From assembly GCF_910591885.1 (NCBI RefSeq), contig NW_025963558.1:1-64000 (forward strand): DNA of 64,000 nt. Direction: 5' to 3'. The stretch is from Bombus terrestris. Lineage: Eukaryota > Arthropoda > Insecta > Hymenoptera > Apidae. Numbering within the stretch: position 1 is the first letter of the stretch; every line of letters starts with the position of its first letter. A model generated the notes under the pieces. It was not told the origin of the DNA, did no database searches, and saw only the letters and a list, made by a program, of their open reading frames with translations. Both the position numbers and the translations under genes were made by a program. Shown here piece after piece: positions 23,665 through 37,957 of this stretch.

Positions 23665-26063
23665 TTCGTTATAACGTATGACGTTATGCAGTATTACGAT
23701 ATAACGTATGACGTTATGCGGTATTAGGTTATAACTTATGACGTTATGGAGTATTACGTTATAACGTATGACGTCATGTGGTATTACGTTATTACGAATA
23801 ACGTTATATTATGTTACGTCATGTAGTATTACTTTATGACGTGTGACGTCATGTAGTATTACTTTGTGACGTATGACGTCATGTTGTATTACTTTATGAC
23901 GTATGACGTCATGTAGTATTACTTTATGACGTATGACGTCATGTAGTTTTTCGTTATAACGTATGACGTTATGCAGTATTACGATATAACGTATGACGTT
24001 ATGCGGTATTAGGTTATAACGTATGACGTTATGGAGTATTACGTTATAACGTATGACGTCATGTGGTATTACGTTATTACGAATAACGTTATATTATGTT
24101 ACGTCATGTAGTATTATTTTATCACGTATGACTTCATGTAGTATTACTTTATGACGTATGACGTCATGTAGTATTACTTTATGACGTATGACGTCATGTA
24201 GTATTACTTTATGACGTATGACGTCATGTAGTATTACTTTATGACGTATGACGTCATGTAGTATTACTTTATGACGTATGACGTCATGTAGTATTTCGTT
24301 ATAACGTATGACGTTATGCAGTATTACGATATAACGTATGACGTTATGCAGTATTAGGTTATAACGTATGACGTCATGTAGTATTACTTTATGACGTATG
24401 ACGTCATTTAGTATTACTTTATGACGTATGACGTCATGTAGTATTTCGTTTTAACGTACAACGTTATATATAATTACGATATAACGCACAACGTTATGTC
24501 GTATTACGTTGTAACTTATCATGTCATGTAGTATTACGTTATAACGTATGACGTCATGTGGTATTACGTTATTACGAATATCGTAATATTGTATTACTTT
24601 ATGATGTATGACGTCATGTAGTATTACTATATGACGTATGACGTCATGTAGTATTACTATATGACGTATGACGTCATGTAGTATTAGGTTATAACGTATG
24701 AAGTTATGTATTATTACGATATAACGTATGACGTTAAGCAGTATTAGGTTATAACGTATGACGTTATGTAGTATTAGGTTATAACGTATGGCGTTATGTA
24801 GTATTACGATATAACGTATGACGTTATGCAGTACTACGTTATAACGTATGACGTTATGTAGTGTTACGTTATAATGTATGACGTTATGTAGCATTACGGT
24901 ATTTCGAACAACGTTGTATTGTGTTACTTTATAACGTATGACGTTATGTAGTGTTACGTTATAACGTATGACGCCGTGTAGTATTACGTTATAAGTATAA
25001 CATTATGTAGTATCACGTTATAGCGTATGACGTCATGTAGTATTACGTTATTACGAATATCGTAATATTGTGTTACTTTATGACGTATGACGTCATGTAA
25101 TATTGCTTTATGGCGTATGACGTCATGTAGTATTTCCTTATAACGTATGACGTTATGTAGTATTACGATATAACGTATGACGTTATGCAGTAATACGTTA
25201 TAACGTATGACGTTATGTAGTGTTACGTTATAACGTATGACGTTATGTATTAGTACGATATAACGTATGACGTTATGCAGTATGAGGTTATAACGTATGA
25301 CGTCATGTAGTTTTGCGTTATAACGTATGACGTCATGTAGTATTAGGTTATAACGTATGCCGTTATGTAGTATTACGTTATAACATATGACTTCATGTAG
25401 TAATACGATATAACGTACAACGTTATATAGAATTACGATATAACGCACAACGTTATGTCGTATTACGTTATAACGTATCATGTCATGTAGTATTACGTTA
25501 TTACGAATAACGTTATATTGTGTTACCTTATAACGTGTGACCTTTTGTTGTATTACGTTATAACGTATAAAGACATGTAGTATTACGTTGTAACGTATGA
25601 CGTCATGTAGTATTACTTTATGACGTATGACGTCATGTAGTATTATGTTATAACATATGCCGTCATGTAGTGTTACGTTATAACATATGACGTCATGTAA
25701 TATTACGATATAACGTACAGCGTTATATAGAATTACGATATAACGCACAACGTTATGTCGTATTACGTTATACCGTATGACGTTATATTGTGTTACTTTA
25801 TGACGTATGACGTCATGTAGTATTACTTTATGACGTATGCCGTCATGTAGTATTACGTTATAATATATGACGTCATGTAGTAATACGATATAACGTACAA
25901 CGTTATATAGAATTACGATATAACGCACAACGTTATGTCGTATTACGTTATAACGTATCATGTCATGTAGTATTACGTTATAACGAATGACGTTATGGAG
26001 TATTACGTTATAACGTATGACGCCATGTGGTATTACGTTATTACGAATAACGTTATATTATGT

Positions 26064-26393
26064 TACTTTATGACATATGACGTCATGTAGTATTACTTTA
26101 TGACGTATGACGTCATGTAGTATTACTTTATGACGTATGACGTCATGTAGTATTACTTTATGACGTATGACGTCATGTAGTATTACTTTATGACGTATGA
26201 CGTCATGTAGCATTACTTTATGACGTATGACGTCATGTAGTATTACTTTATGACGTATGACGTCATGTAGTATTACTTTATGACGTATGACGTCATGTAG
26301 TATTACTTTATGACGTATGACGTCATGTAGTATTACTTTATGACGTATGACGTCATGTAGTATTACTTTATGACGTATGACGTCATGTAGTAT
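26064..26393 (+). repeat. Type A run, 11 monomers
   Basis: Copy of the 18806 run at +7258. Same length and same internal variant. Confidence 0.93.
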
Positions 26394-27415
26394 TTCGTTA
26401 TAACGTATGACGTTATGCAGTATTACGATATAACGTATGACGTTATGCAGTATTAGGTTATAACGTATGACGTCATGTAGTATTACTTTATGACGTATGA
26501 CGTCATGTAGTATTACTTTATGACGTATGACGTCATGTAGTATTTCGTTTTAACGTACAACGTTATATAGAATTACGATATAACGCACAACGTTATGTCG
26601 TATTACGTTGTAACTTATCATGTCATGTAGTATTACGTTATAACGTATGACGTTATGCAGTATTACGTTATTACGAATAACGTTATATTGTGTAACTTTA
26701 TAACGTATGACCTTATGTTGTATTACGTTATAACGTATAAAGACATGTAGTATTACGTTATAACGTATGACGTCATGTGGTATTACGTTATTACGAATAT
26801 CGTAATATTGTATTACTTTATGACGTATGACGTCATGTAGTATTACTATATGACGTATGACGTCATGTAGTATTAGGTTATAACGTATGAAGTTATGTAT
26901 TATTACGATATAACGTATGACGTTAAGCAGTATTAGGTTATAACGTATGACGTTATGTAGTATTAGGTTATAACGTATGGCGTTATGTAGTATTACGATA
27001 TAACGTATGACGTTATGCAGTACTACGTTATAACGTATGACGTTATGTAGTGTTACGTTATAATGTATGACGTTATGTAGTATTACGTTATTACGAATAT
27101 CGTAATATTGTGTTACTTTATGACGTATGACGTCATGTAATTTTGCTTTATGACATATGACGTCATGTAGTATTACTTTATGACGTATGACGTCATGTAG
27201 TATTACTTTATGACGTATGACGTCATGTAGTATTACTTTATGACGTATGACGTCATGTAGTATTACTTTATGACGTATGACGTTATGTAGTGTTACGTTA
27301 TAACGTATGACGTTATGTATTAGTACGATATAACGTATGACGTTATGCAGTATGAGGTTATAACGTATGACGTCATGTAGTTTTGCGTTATAACGTATGA
27401 CGTCATGTAGTATTA

Positions 27416-28133
27416 GGTTATAACGTATGCCGTCATGTAGTATTACGTTATAACATATGACGTCATGTAGTAATACGATATAACGTACAACGTTATATAG
27501 AACTACGATATAACGCACAACGTTATGTCGTATTACGTTATAACGTATCATGTCATGTAGTATTACGTTATTACGAATAACGTTATATTGTGTTACCTTA
27601 TAACGTGTGACCTTTTGTTGTATTACGTTATAACGTATAAAGACATGTAGTATTACGTTGTAACGTATGACGTCATGTAGTATTACTTTATGACGTATGA
27701 CGTCATGTAGTATTATGTTATAACATATGCCGTCATGTAGTATTACGTTATAACATATGACGTCATGTAATATTACGATATAACGTACAGCGTTATATAG
27801 AATTACGATATAACGCACAACGTTATGTCGTATTACGTTATACCGTATGACGTTATATTGTGTTACTTTATGACGTATGACGTCATGTAGTATTACTTTA
27901 TGACGTATGCCGTCATGTAGTATTACGTTATAATATATGACGTCATGTAGTAATACGATATAACGTACAACGTTATATAGAATTACGATATAACGCACAA
28001 CGTTATGTCGTATTACGTTATAACGTATCATGTCATGTAGTATTACGTTATAACGAATGACGTTATGGAGTATTACGTTATAACGTATGACGCCATGTGG
28101 TATTACGTTATTACGAATAACGTTATATTATGT
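27416..28133 (+). repeat. Class I module end after the 7258-bp repeats
   Basis: After the break from the 7258-bp unit the sequence continues as the normal second half of a class I module: K-C-D, E-J-F, K-C-D, GTTATGGAG and GACGCCATG. The array therefore resumes a regular HOR exactly where the duplication ends. One C copy has GAACTACG near 27500. Confidence 0.82.
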
Positions 28134-28553
28134 TACTTTATGACATATGACGTCATGTAGTATTACTTTATGACGTATGACGTCATGTAGTATTACTTTA
28201 TGACGTATGACGTCATGTAGTATTACTTTATGACCTATGACGTCATGTAGTATTACTTTATGACGTATGACGTCATGTAGTATTACTTTATGACCTATGA
28301 CGTCATGTAGTATTACTTTATGACGTATGACGTCATGTAGTATTACTTTATGACGTATGACGTCATGTAGTATTACTTTATGACGTATGACGTCATGTAG
28401 TATTACTTTATGACGTATGACGTCATGTAGTATTACTTTATGACGTATGACGTCATGTAGTATTACTTTATGACGTATGACGTCATGTAGTATTACTTTA
28501 TGACGTATGACGTCATGTAGCATTACTTTATGACGTATGACGTCATGTAGTAT
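28134..28553 (+). repeat. Longest type A run, 14 monomers
   Basis: Fourteen A monomers, with ACATATGACG in the first, CCTATGACG in two internal ones and GTAGCAT in the thirteenth. The homologous run at 2031 has ten monomers and one CCTATGACG copy. The doubled CCTATGACG monomer shows that the extra length arose by internal duplication of 30-bp units. Confidence 0.93.
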
Positions 28554-29000
28554 TTCGTTATAACGTATGACGTTATGCAGTATTACGATATAACGTATGA
28601 CGTTATGCAGTATTAGGTTATAACGTATGACGTCATGTAGTATTACTTTATGACGTATGACGTCATGTAGTATTACTTTATGACGTATGACGTCATGTAG
28701 TATTTCGTTTTAACGTACAACGTTATATAGAATTACGATATAACGCACAACGTTATGTCGTATTACGTTATAACTTATCATGTCATGTAGTATTACGTTA
28801 TAACGTATGACGTTATGTAGTATTACGTTATTACGAATAACGTTATATTGTGTAACTTTATAACGTATGACCTTATGTTGTATTACGTTATAACGTATAA
28901 AGACATGTAGTATTACGTTATAACGTATGACGTCATGTGGTATTACGTTATTACGAATATCGTAATATTGTATTACTTTATGACGTATGACGTCATGTAG

Positions 29001-29120
29001 TATTACTATATGACGTATGACGTCATGTAGTATTAGGTTATAACGTATGGCGTTATGTAGTATTACTATATGACGTATGACGTCATGTAGTATTAGGTTA
29101 TAACGTATGGCGTTATGTAG
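29001..29120 (+). repeat. 60-bp (two-monomer) local duplication
   Basis: The pair TACTATATGACG monomer plus TAGGTTATAACGTATGGCG monomer occurs twice in a row (29001-29060 and 29061-29120). The homologous region near 2.8-2.9 kb has a different arrangement, 30 bp shorter. Confidence 0.9.
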
Positions 29121-29303
29121 TATTACGATATAACGTATGACGTTATGCACTACTACGTTATAACGTATGACGTTATGTAGTGTTACGTTATAATGTATGA
29201 CGTTATGTAGCATTACGGTATTTCGAACAACGTTGTATTGTGTTACGTTATAACGTATGACGTTATGTAGTGTTACGTTATAACGTATGACGCCGTGTAG
29301 TAT

Positions 29304-30382
29304 TACGTTATAAGTATAACATTATGTTGTATCACGTTATAGCGTATGACGTCATGTAGTATTACGTTATTACGAATATCGTAATATTGTGTTACTTTAT
29401 GACGTATGACGTCATGTAATATTGCTTTATGACGTATGACGTCATGTAGTATTTCCTTATAACGTATGACGTTATGTAGTATTACGATATAACGTATGAC
29501 GTTATGCAGTACTACGTTATAACGTATGACGTTATGTAGTGTTACGTTATAACGTATGACGTTATGTATTAGTACGATATAACGTATGACGTTATGCAGT
29601 ATGAGGTTATAACGTATGACGTCATGTAGTTTTGCGTTATAACGTATGACGTCATGTATTATTAGGTTATAACGTATGCCGTCATGTAGTATTACGTTAT
29701 AACATATGACGTCATGTAGTAATACGATATAACGTACAACGTTATATAGAATTACGATATAACGCACAACGTTATGTCGTATTACGTTATAACGTATCAT
29801 GTCATGTAGTATGACGTTATTACGAATAACGTTATATTGTGTTACCTTATAACGTGTGACCTTTTGTTGTATTACGTTATAACGTATAAAGACATGTAGT
29901 ATTACGTTGTAACGTATGACGTCATGTAGTATTACTTTATGACGTATGACGTCATGTAGTATTATGCTATAACATATGCCGTCATGTAGTAGTACGTTAT
30001 AACATATGACGTCATGTAATATTACGATATAACGTACAGCGTTATATAGAATTACGATATAACGCACAACGTTATGTCGTATTACGTTATACCGTATGAC
30101 GTTATATTGTGTTACTTTATGACGTATGACGTCATGTAGTATTACTTTATGACGTATGCCGTAATGTAGTATTACGTTATAACATATGACGTCATGTAGT
30201 AATACGATATAACGTACAACGTTATATAGAATTACGATATATCGCACAACGTTATGTCGTATTACGTTATAACGTATCATGTCATGTAGTATTACGTTAT
30301 AACGAATGACGTTATGGAGTATTACGTTATAACGTATGACGCCATGTGGTATTACGTTATTACGAATAACGTTATATTATGT
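29304..30382 (+). repeat. Class I module matching 3051-4129
   Basis: Aligns with the 3051 module at an offset of 26253, sharing the private ATGTTGTAT after the 29-mer and the GTATGACG before GTTATTACGAATAACG (3559 and 29812). Visible differences include a T for G near 29660. Confidence 0.9.
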
Positions 30383-31039
30383 TACTTTATGACATATGAC
30401 GTCATGTAGTATTACTTTATGACGTATGACGTCATGTAGTATTACTTTATGACGTATGACGTCATGTAGTATTACTTTATGACGTATGACGTCATGTAGT
30501 ATTACTTTATGACGTATGACGTCATGTAGTATTATGTTATAACATATGCCGTCATGTAGTATTACGTTAAAACATATGACGTCATGTAGTATTACGATAT
30601 AACGTACAGCGTTATATAGAATTACGATATAACGCACAACGTTATGTCGTATTACGTTATACCGTATGACGTTATATTGTGTTACTTTATGACGTATGAC
30701 GTCATGTAGTATTACTTTATGACGTATGACGTCATGTAGTATTATGTTATAACGTATGACGTCATGTAGTATTACGTTATAACATATGACGTCATGTAGT
30801 AATACGATATAACGTACAACGTTATATAGAATTACGATATAACGCACAACGTTGTGTCGTATTACGTTATAACTTATCATGTCATGTAGTATTACGTTAT
30901 AGCGTATGACGTCATGTACTATTACGTTATTATGAATTTCGTAATATTGTGTTACTTTATGACGTATGACGTCATGTAGTATTACTTTATGACGTATGAC
31001 GTCATGTAGTATTACTTTATGACGTATGACGTCATGTAG

Positions 31040-31310
31040 TATTACGTTATAACATATGACGTCATGTAGTAATACGATATAACGTACAACGTTACATAGA
31101 ATTACGATATAACGCACAACGTTATGTCGTATTACGTTATAACGTATCATGTCATGTAGTATTATGTTATAACGAATGACGTTATGGAGTATTACGTTAT
31201 AACGTATGACGTCATGTACTATTACGTTATTACGAATTTCGTAATATTGTGTTACTTTATGACGTATGACGTCATGTAGTATTACTTTATGACGTATGAC
31301 GTCATGTAGT
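31040..31310 (+). repeat. 270-bp (nine-monomer) insertion relative to 4.1-5.7 kb
   Basis: The segment pair at offset 26253 loses alignment near 4790/31040 and regains it at offset 26523, a difference of exactly nine monomers. The added part has K, C (ACGTTACAT), D, TATGTTATAACGAATG, GTTATGGAG and a second GAATTTCG type G, which is an internal copy of class II sequence found near 32650-32830 and 35490-35670. Confidence 0.82.
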
Positions 31311-32182
31311 ATTACTTTATGACGTATGACGTCATGTAGTATTACGATATAACGTACAACGTTATATAGAATTACGATATAACGCACAACGTTATGTCGT
31401 ATTACGTTATAACGTATCATGTCATGTAGTATTACGTTATAACGTATGACGTTATGTAGTATTACGTTATTACGAATAACGTTATATTGTGTAACTTTAT
31501 AACGTATGACCTTATGTTGTATTACGTTATAACGTATAAAGACATGTAGTATTACGTTATAACGTATGACGTCATGAGGTATTACGCTATTACGAATATC
31601 GTAATATTGTATGACTTTATGACGTATGACGTCATGTAGTATTAGGTTATAACGTATGACGTTATGTATTATTACGATATAACGTATGACGTTAAGCAGT
31701 ATTAGGTTAAAACGTATGACGTTATGTAGTATTAGGTTATAACGTATGACGTAATGTAGTTTTACGTTACAACGTATGACGTTATGTAGTATTACGTTAC
31801 CACGAATAACGTTATATTGTGTTACTTTATAACGTGTGACCTTTTGTTGTATCACGTTATAACGTATAAAGACATGTAGTATTACGTTGTAACGTATGAC
31901 GTCATGTAGTATTACTTTATAACATATGCCGTCATGTAGTATTACGTTATAACATATGACGTCATGTAGTATTACGATATAACATACAGCGTTATATAGA
32001 ATTACGATATAACGCACAACGTTATGTCGTATTACGTTATACCGTATGACGTTATATTGTGTTACTTTATGACGTATGCCGTCATGTAGTATTACGTTAT
32101 AACATATGACGTCATGTAGTAATACGATATAACGTACAACGTTACATAGAATTACGATATAACGCACAACGTTATGTCGTAT

Positions 32183-32207
32183 TACGTTATAACGTATCAT
32201 GTAGTAT
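32183..32207 (+). repeat. 25-bp monomer, copy 2
   Basis: Same 5-bp contraction as at 7835. It lies at the left edge of the first unit of the 2.85-kb class II duplication and accounts for that unit length being 5 short of a multiple of 30. Confidence 0.9.
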
Positions 32208-35052
32208 TATGTTATAACGAATGACGTTATGGAGTATTACGTTATAACGTATGACGTCATGTGGTATTACGTTATTACGAATAACGTTATATTATGTTAC
32301 GTCATGTAGTATTACTTTATGACGTGTGACGTCATGTAGTATTACTTTGTGACGTATGACGTCATGTAGTATTACTTTATGACGTATGACGTCATGTAGT
32401 ATTACTTTATGACGTATGACGTCATGTAGTATTTCGTTATAACGTATGACGTTATGCAGTATTACGATATAACGTATGACGTTATGCGGTATTAGGTTAT
32501 AACGTATGACGTTATGGAGTATTACGTTATAACGTATGACGTCATGTGGTATTACGTTATTACGAATAACGTTATATTATGTTACGTCATGTAGTATTAC
32601 TTTATCACGTATGACGTCATGTAGTATTACTTTATGACGTATGACGTCATGTAGTAATACGATATAACGTACAACGTTACATAGAATTACGATATAACGC
32701 ACAACGTTATGTCGTATTACGTTATAACGTATCATGTCATGTAGTATTATGTTATAACGAATGACGTTATGGAGTATTACGTTATAACGTATGACGTCAT
32801 GTACTATTACGTTATTACGAATTTCGTAATATTGTGTTACTTTATGACGTATGACGTCATGTAGTATTACTTTATGACGTATGACGTCATGTAGTATTAC
32901 GATATAACGTACAACGTTATATAGAATTACGATATAACGCACAACGTTATGTCGTATTACGTTATAACATATCATGTCATGTAGTATTACGTTATAACGT
33001 ATGACGTTATGTAATATTACGTTATTACGAATAACGTTATATTGTGTAACTTTATAACGTATGACCTTATGTTGTATTACGTTATAACGTATAAAGACAT
33101 GTAGTATTACGTTATAACGTATGACGTCATGAGGTATTACGCTATTACGAATATCGTAATATTGTATGACTTTATGACGTATGACGTCATGTAGTATTAG
33201 GTTATAACGTATGACGTTATGTATTATTACGATATAACGTATGACGTTAAGCAGTATTAGGTTAAAACGGATGACGTTATGTAGTATTAGGTTATAACGT
33301 ATGACGTAATGTAGTTTTACGTTACAACGTATGACGTTATGTAGTATTACGTTACCACGAATAACGTTATATTGTGTTACTTTATAACGTGTGACCTTTT
33401 GTTGTATCACGTTATAACGTATAAAGACATGTAGTATTACGTTGTAACGTATGACGTCATGTAGTATTACTTTATAACATATGCCGTCATGTAGTATTAC
33501 GTTATAACATATGACGTCATGTAGTATTACGATATAACATACAGCGTTATATAGAATTACGATATAACGCACAACGTTATGTCGTATTACGTTATACCGT
33601 ATGACGTTATATTGTGTTACTTTATGACGTATGCCGTCATGTAGTATTACGTTATAACATATGACGTCATGTAGTAATACGATATAACGTACAACGTTAC
33701 ATAGAATTACGATATAACGCACAACGTTATGTCGTATTACGTTATAACGTATCATGTCATGTAGTATTATGTTATAACGAATGACGTTATGGAGTATTAC
33801 GTTATAACGTATGACGTCATGTGGTATTACGTTATTACGAATAACGTTATATTATGTTACGTCATGTAGTATTACTTTATGACGTGTGACGTCATGTAGT
33901 ATTACTTTGTGACGTATGACGTCATGTTGTATTACTTTATGACGTATGACGTCATGTAGTTTTACTTTATGACGTATGACGTCATGTAGTATTTCGTTAT
34001 AACGTATGACGTTATGCAGTATTACGATATAACGTATGACGTTATGCGGTATTAGGTTATAACGTATGACGTTATGGAGTATTACGTTATAACGTATGAC
34101 GTCATGTGGTATTACGTTATTACGAATAACGTTATATTATGTTACGCCATGTAGTATTATTTTATCACGTATGACGTCATGTAGTATTACTTTATGACGT
34201 ATGACGTCATGTAGTATTACTTTATGACGTATGACGTCATGTAGTATTACTTTATGACGTATGACGTCATGTAGTATTACTTTATGACGTATGACGTCAT
34301 GTAGTATTTCGTTATAACGTATGACGTTATGCAGTATTACGATATAACGTATGACGTTATGCAGTATTAGGTTATAACGTATGACGTCATGTAGTATTAC
34401 TTTATGACGTATGACGTCATTTAGTATTACTTTATGACGTATGACGTCATGTAGTATTACTTTATGACGTATGACGTCATGTAGTATTTCGTTTTAACGT
34501 ACAACGTTATATAGAATTACGATATAACGCACAACGTTATGTCGTATTACGTTGTAACTTATCATGTCATGTAGTATTACGTTATAACGTATGACGTTAT
34601 GCAGTATTACGTTATTACGAATAACGTTATATTGTGTAACTTTATAACGTATGACCTTATGTTGTATTACGTTATAACGTATAAAGACATGTAGTATTAC
34701 GTTATAACGTATGACGTCATGTGGTATTACGTTATTACGAATATCGTAATATTGTATTACTTTATGACGTATGACGTCATGTAGTATTACTATATGACGT
34801 ATGACGTCATGTAGTATTAGGTTATAACGTATGAAGTTATGTATTATTACGATATAACGTATGACGTTAAGCAGTATTAGGTTATAACGTATGACGTTAT
34901 GTAGTATTAGGTTATAACGTATGGCGTTATGTAGTATTACGTTATAACATATGACGTCATGTAGTAATACGATATAACGTACAACGTTACATAGAATTAC
35001 GATATAACGCACAACGTTATGTCGTATTACGTTATAACGTATCATGTAGTAT
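32208..35052 (+). repeat. 2845-bp class II tandem unit, copy 1
   Basis: Lies between two 25-mers. The first part matches +2845, the middle +2875 and the last part +2905, so the downstream copy has two extra single monomers, both in A-type stretches. Contains two pairs of 15-bp junctions. One private variant is GTTACGCCATG at 34141. Confidence 0.88.
35028..35052 (+). repeat. 25-bp monomer, copy 3
   Basis: Same contraction, exactly 2845 bp downstream of copy 2 and at the junction between the two duplicated class II units. The equivalent place at the end of the second unit (about 37945) has the uncontracted CATGTCATG. Confidence 0.9.
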
Positions 35053-37957
35053 TATGTTATAACGAATGACGTTATGGAGTATTACGTTATAACGTATGAC
35101 GTCATGTGGTATTACGTTATTACGAATAACGTTATATTATGTTACGTCATGTAGTATTACTTTATGACGTGTGACGTCATGTAGTATTACTTTGTGACGT
35201 ATGACGTCATGTAGTATTACTTTATGACGTATGACGTCATGTAGTATTACTTTATGACGTATGACGTCATGTAGTATTTCGTTATAACGTATGACGTTAT
35301 GCAGTATTACGATATAACGTATGACGTTATGCGGTATTAGGTTATAACGTATGACGTTATGGAGTATTACGTTATAACGTATGACGTCATGTGGTATTAC
35401 GTTATTACGAATAACGTTATATTATGTTACGTCATGTAGTATTACTTTATCACGTATGACGTCATGTAGTATTACTTTATGACGTATGACGTCATGTAGT
35501 AATACGATATAACGTACAACGTTACATAGAATTACGATATAACGCACAACGTTATGTCGTATTACGTTATAACGTATCATGTCATGTAGTATTATGTTAT
35601 AACGAATGACGTTATGGAGTATTACGTTATAACGTATGACGTCATGTACTATTACGTTATTACGAATTTCGTAATATTGTGTTACTTTATGACGTATGAC
35701 GTCATGTAGTATTACTTTATGACGTATGACGTCATGTAGTATTACTTTATGACGTATGACGTCATGTAGTATTACGATATAACGTACAACGTTATATAGA
35801 ATTACGACATAACGCACAACGTTATGTCGTATTACGTTATAACATATCATGTCATGTAGTATTACGTTATAACGTATGACGTTATGTAGTATTACGTTAT
35901 TACGAATAACGTTATATTGTGTAACTTTATAACGTATGACCTTATGTTGTATTACGTTATAACGTATAAAGACATGTAGTATTACGTTATAACGTATGAC
36001 GTCATGAGGTATTACGCTATTACGAATATCGTAATATTGTATGACTTTATGACGTATGACGTCATGTAGTATTAGGTTATAACGTATGACGTTATGTATT
36101 ATTACGATATAACGTATGACGTTAAGCAGTATTAGGTTAAAACGTATGACGTTATGTAGTATTAGGTTATAACGTATGACGTAATGTAGTTTTACGTTAC
36201 AACGTATGACGTTATGTAGTATTACGTTACCACGAATAACGTTATATTGTGTTACTTTATAACGTGTGACCTTTTGTTGTATCACGTTATAACGTATAAA
36301 GACATGTAGTATTACGTTGTAACGTATGACGTCATGTAGTATTACTTTATAACATATGCCGTCATGTAGTATTACGTTATAACATATGACGTCATGTAGT
36401 ATTACGATATAACATACAGCGTTATATAGAATTACGATATAACGCACAACGTTATGTCGTATTACGTTATACCGTATGACGTTATATTGTGTTACTTTAT
36501 GACGTATGCCGTCATGTAGTATTACGTTATAACATATGACGTCATGTCGTAATACGATATAACGTACAACGTTACATAGAATTACGATATAACGCACAAC
36601 GTTATGTCGTATTACGTTATAACGTATCATGTCATGTAGTATTATGTTATAACGAATGACGTTATGGAGTATTACGTTATAACGTATGACGTCATGTGGT
36701 ATTACGTTATTACGAATAACGTTATATTATGTTACGTCATGTAGTATTACTTTATGACGTGTGACGTCATGTAGTATTACTTTGTGACGTATGACGTCAT
36801 GTTGTATTACTTTATGACGTATGACGTCATGTAGTTTTACTTTATGACGTATGACGTCATGTAGTATTTCGTTATAACGTATGACGTTATGCAGTATTAC
36901 GATATAACGTATGACGTTATGCGGTATTAGGTTATAACGTATGACGTTATGGAGTATTACGTTATAACGTATGACGTCATGTGGTATTACGTTATTACGA
37001 ATAACGTTATATTATGTTACGTCATGTAGTATTATTTTATCACGTATGACGTCATGTAGTATTACTTTATGACGTATGACGTCATGTAGTATTACTTTAT
37101 GACGTATGACGTCATGTAGTATTACTTTATGACGTATGACGTCATGTAGTATTACTTTATGACGTATGACGTCATGTAGTATTACTTTATGACGTATGAC
37201 GTCATGTAGTATTTCGTTATAACGTATGACGTTATGCAGTATTACGATATAACGTATGACGTTATGCAGTATTAGGTTATAACGTATGACGTCATGTAGT
37301 ATTACTTTATGACGTATGACGTCATTTAGTATTACTTTATGACGTATGACGTCATGTAGTATTACTTTATGACGTATGACGTCATGTAGTATTTCGTTTT
37401 AACGTACAACGTTATATAGAATTACGATATAACGCACAACGTTATGTCGTATTACGTTGTAACTTATCATGTCATGTAGTATTACGTTATAACGTATGAC
37501 GTTATGCAGTATTACGTTATTACGAATAACGTTATATTGTGTAACTTTATAACGTATGACCTTATGTTGTATTACGTTATAACGTATAAAGACATGTAGT
37601 ATTACGTTATAACGTATGACGTCATGTGGTATTACGTTATTACGAATATCGTAATATTGTATTACTTTATGACGTATGACGTCATGTAGTATTACTATAT
37701 GACGTATGACGTCATGTAGTATTAGGTTATAACGTATGAAGTTATGTATTATTACGATATAACGTATGACGTTAAGCAGTATTAGGTTATAACGTATGAC
37801 GTTATGTAGTATTAGGTTATAACGTATGGCGTTATGTAGTATTACGTTATAACATATGACGTCATGTAGTAATACGATATAACGTACAACGTTACATAGA
37901 ATTACGATATAACGCACAACGTTATGTCGTATTACGTTATAACGTATCATGTCATGT
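35053..37957 (+). repeat. Class II tandem unit, copy 2 (about 2905 bp)
   Basis: Matches the preceding unit with two one-monomer gains. Private changes include ATTACGACATAACG near 35805 and GTCGTAATACG near 36547. It ends with an uncontracted 30-bp monomer where copy 1 ends with a 25-mer. Confidence 0.88.

Larger units (their letters stand above)
20158..27415 (+). repeat. 7258-bp tandem duplication, copy 2
   Basis: Near-identical to 12900-20157. Private changes include ACTTATG near 23740, ACTTCATG near 24131 and GTAATACG near 25195. The two copies agree in A-run lengths and in all register shifts, so the duplication is young compared with the rest of the array. An assembly artefact is possible but less likely because private substitutions exist in both copies. 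Confidence 0.95.

Noticed and set aside
12900..27415. The 7258-bp duplication as a pure assembly error
   Set aside because: Not excluded, but both copies have private substitutions and the flanks differ, which fits a real recent duplication better than a doubled contig piece.
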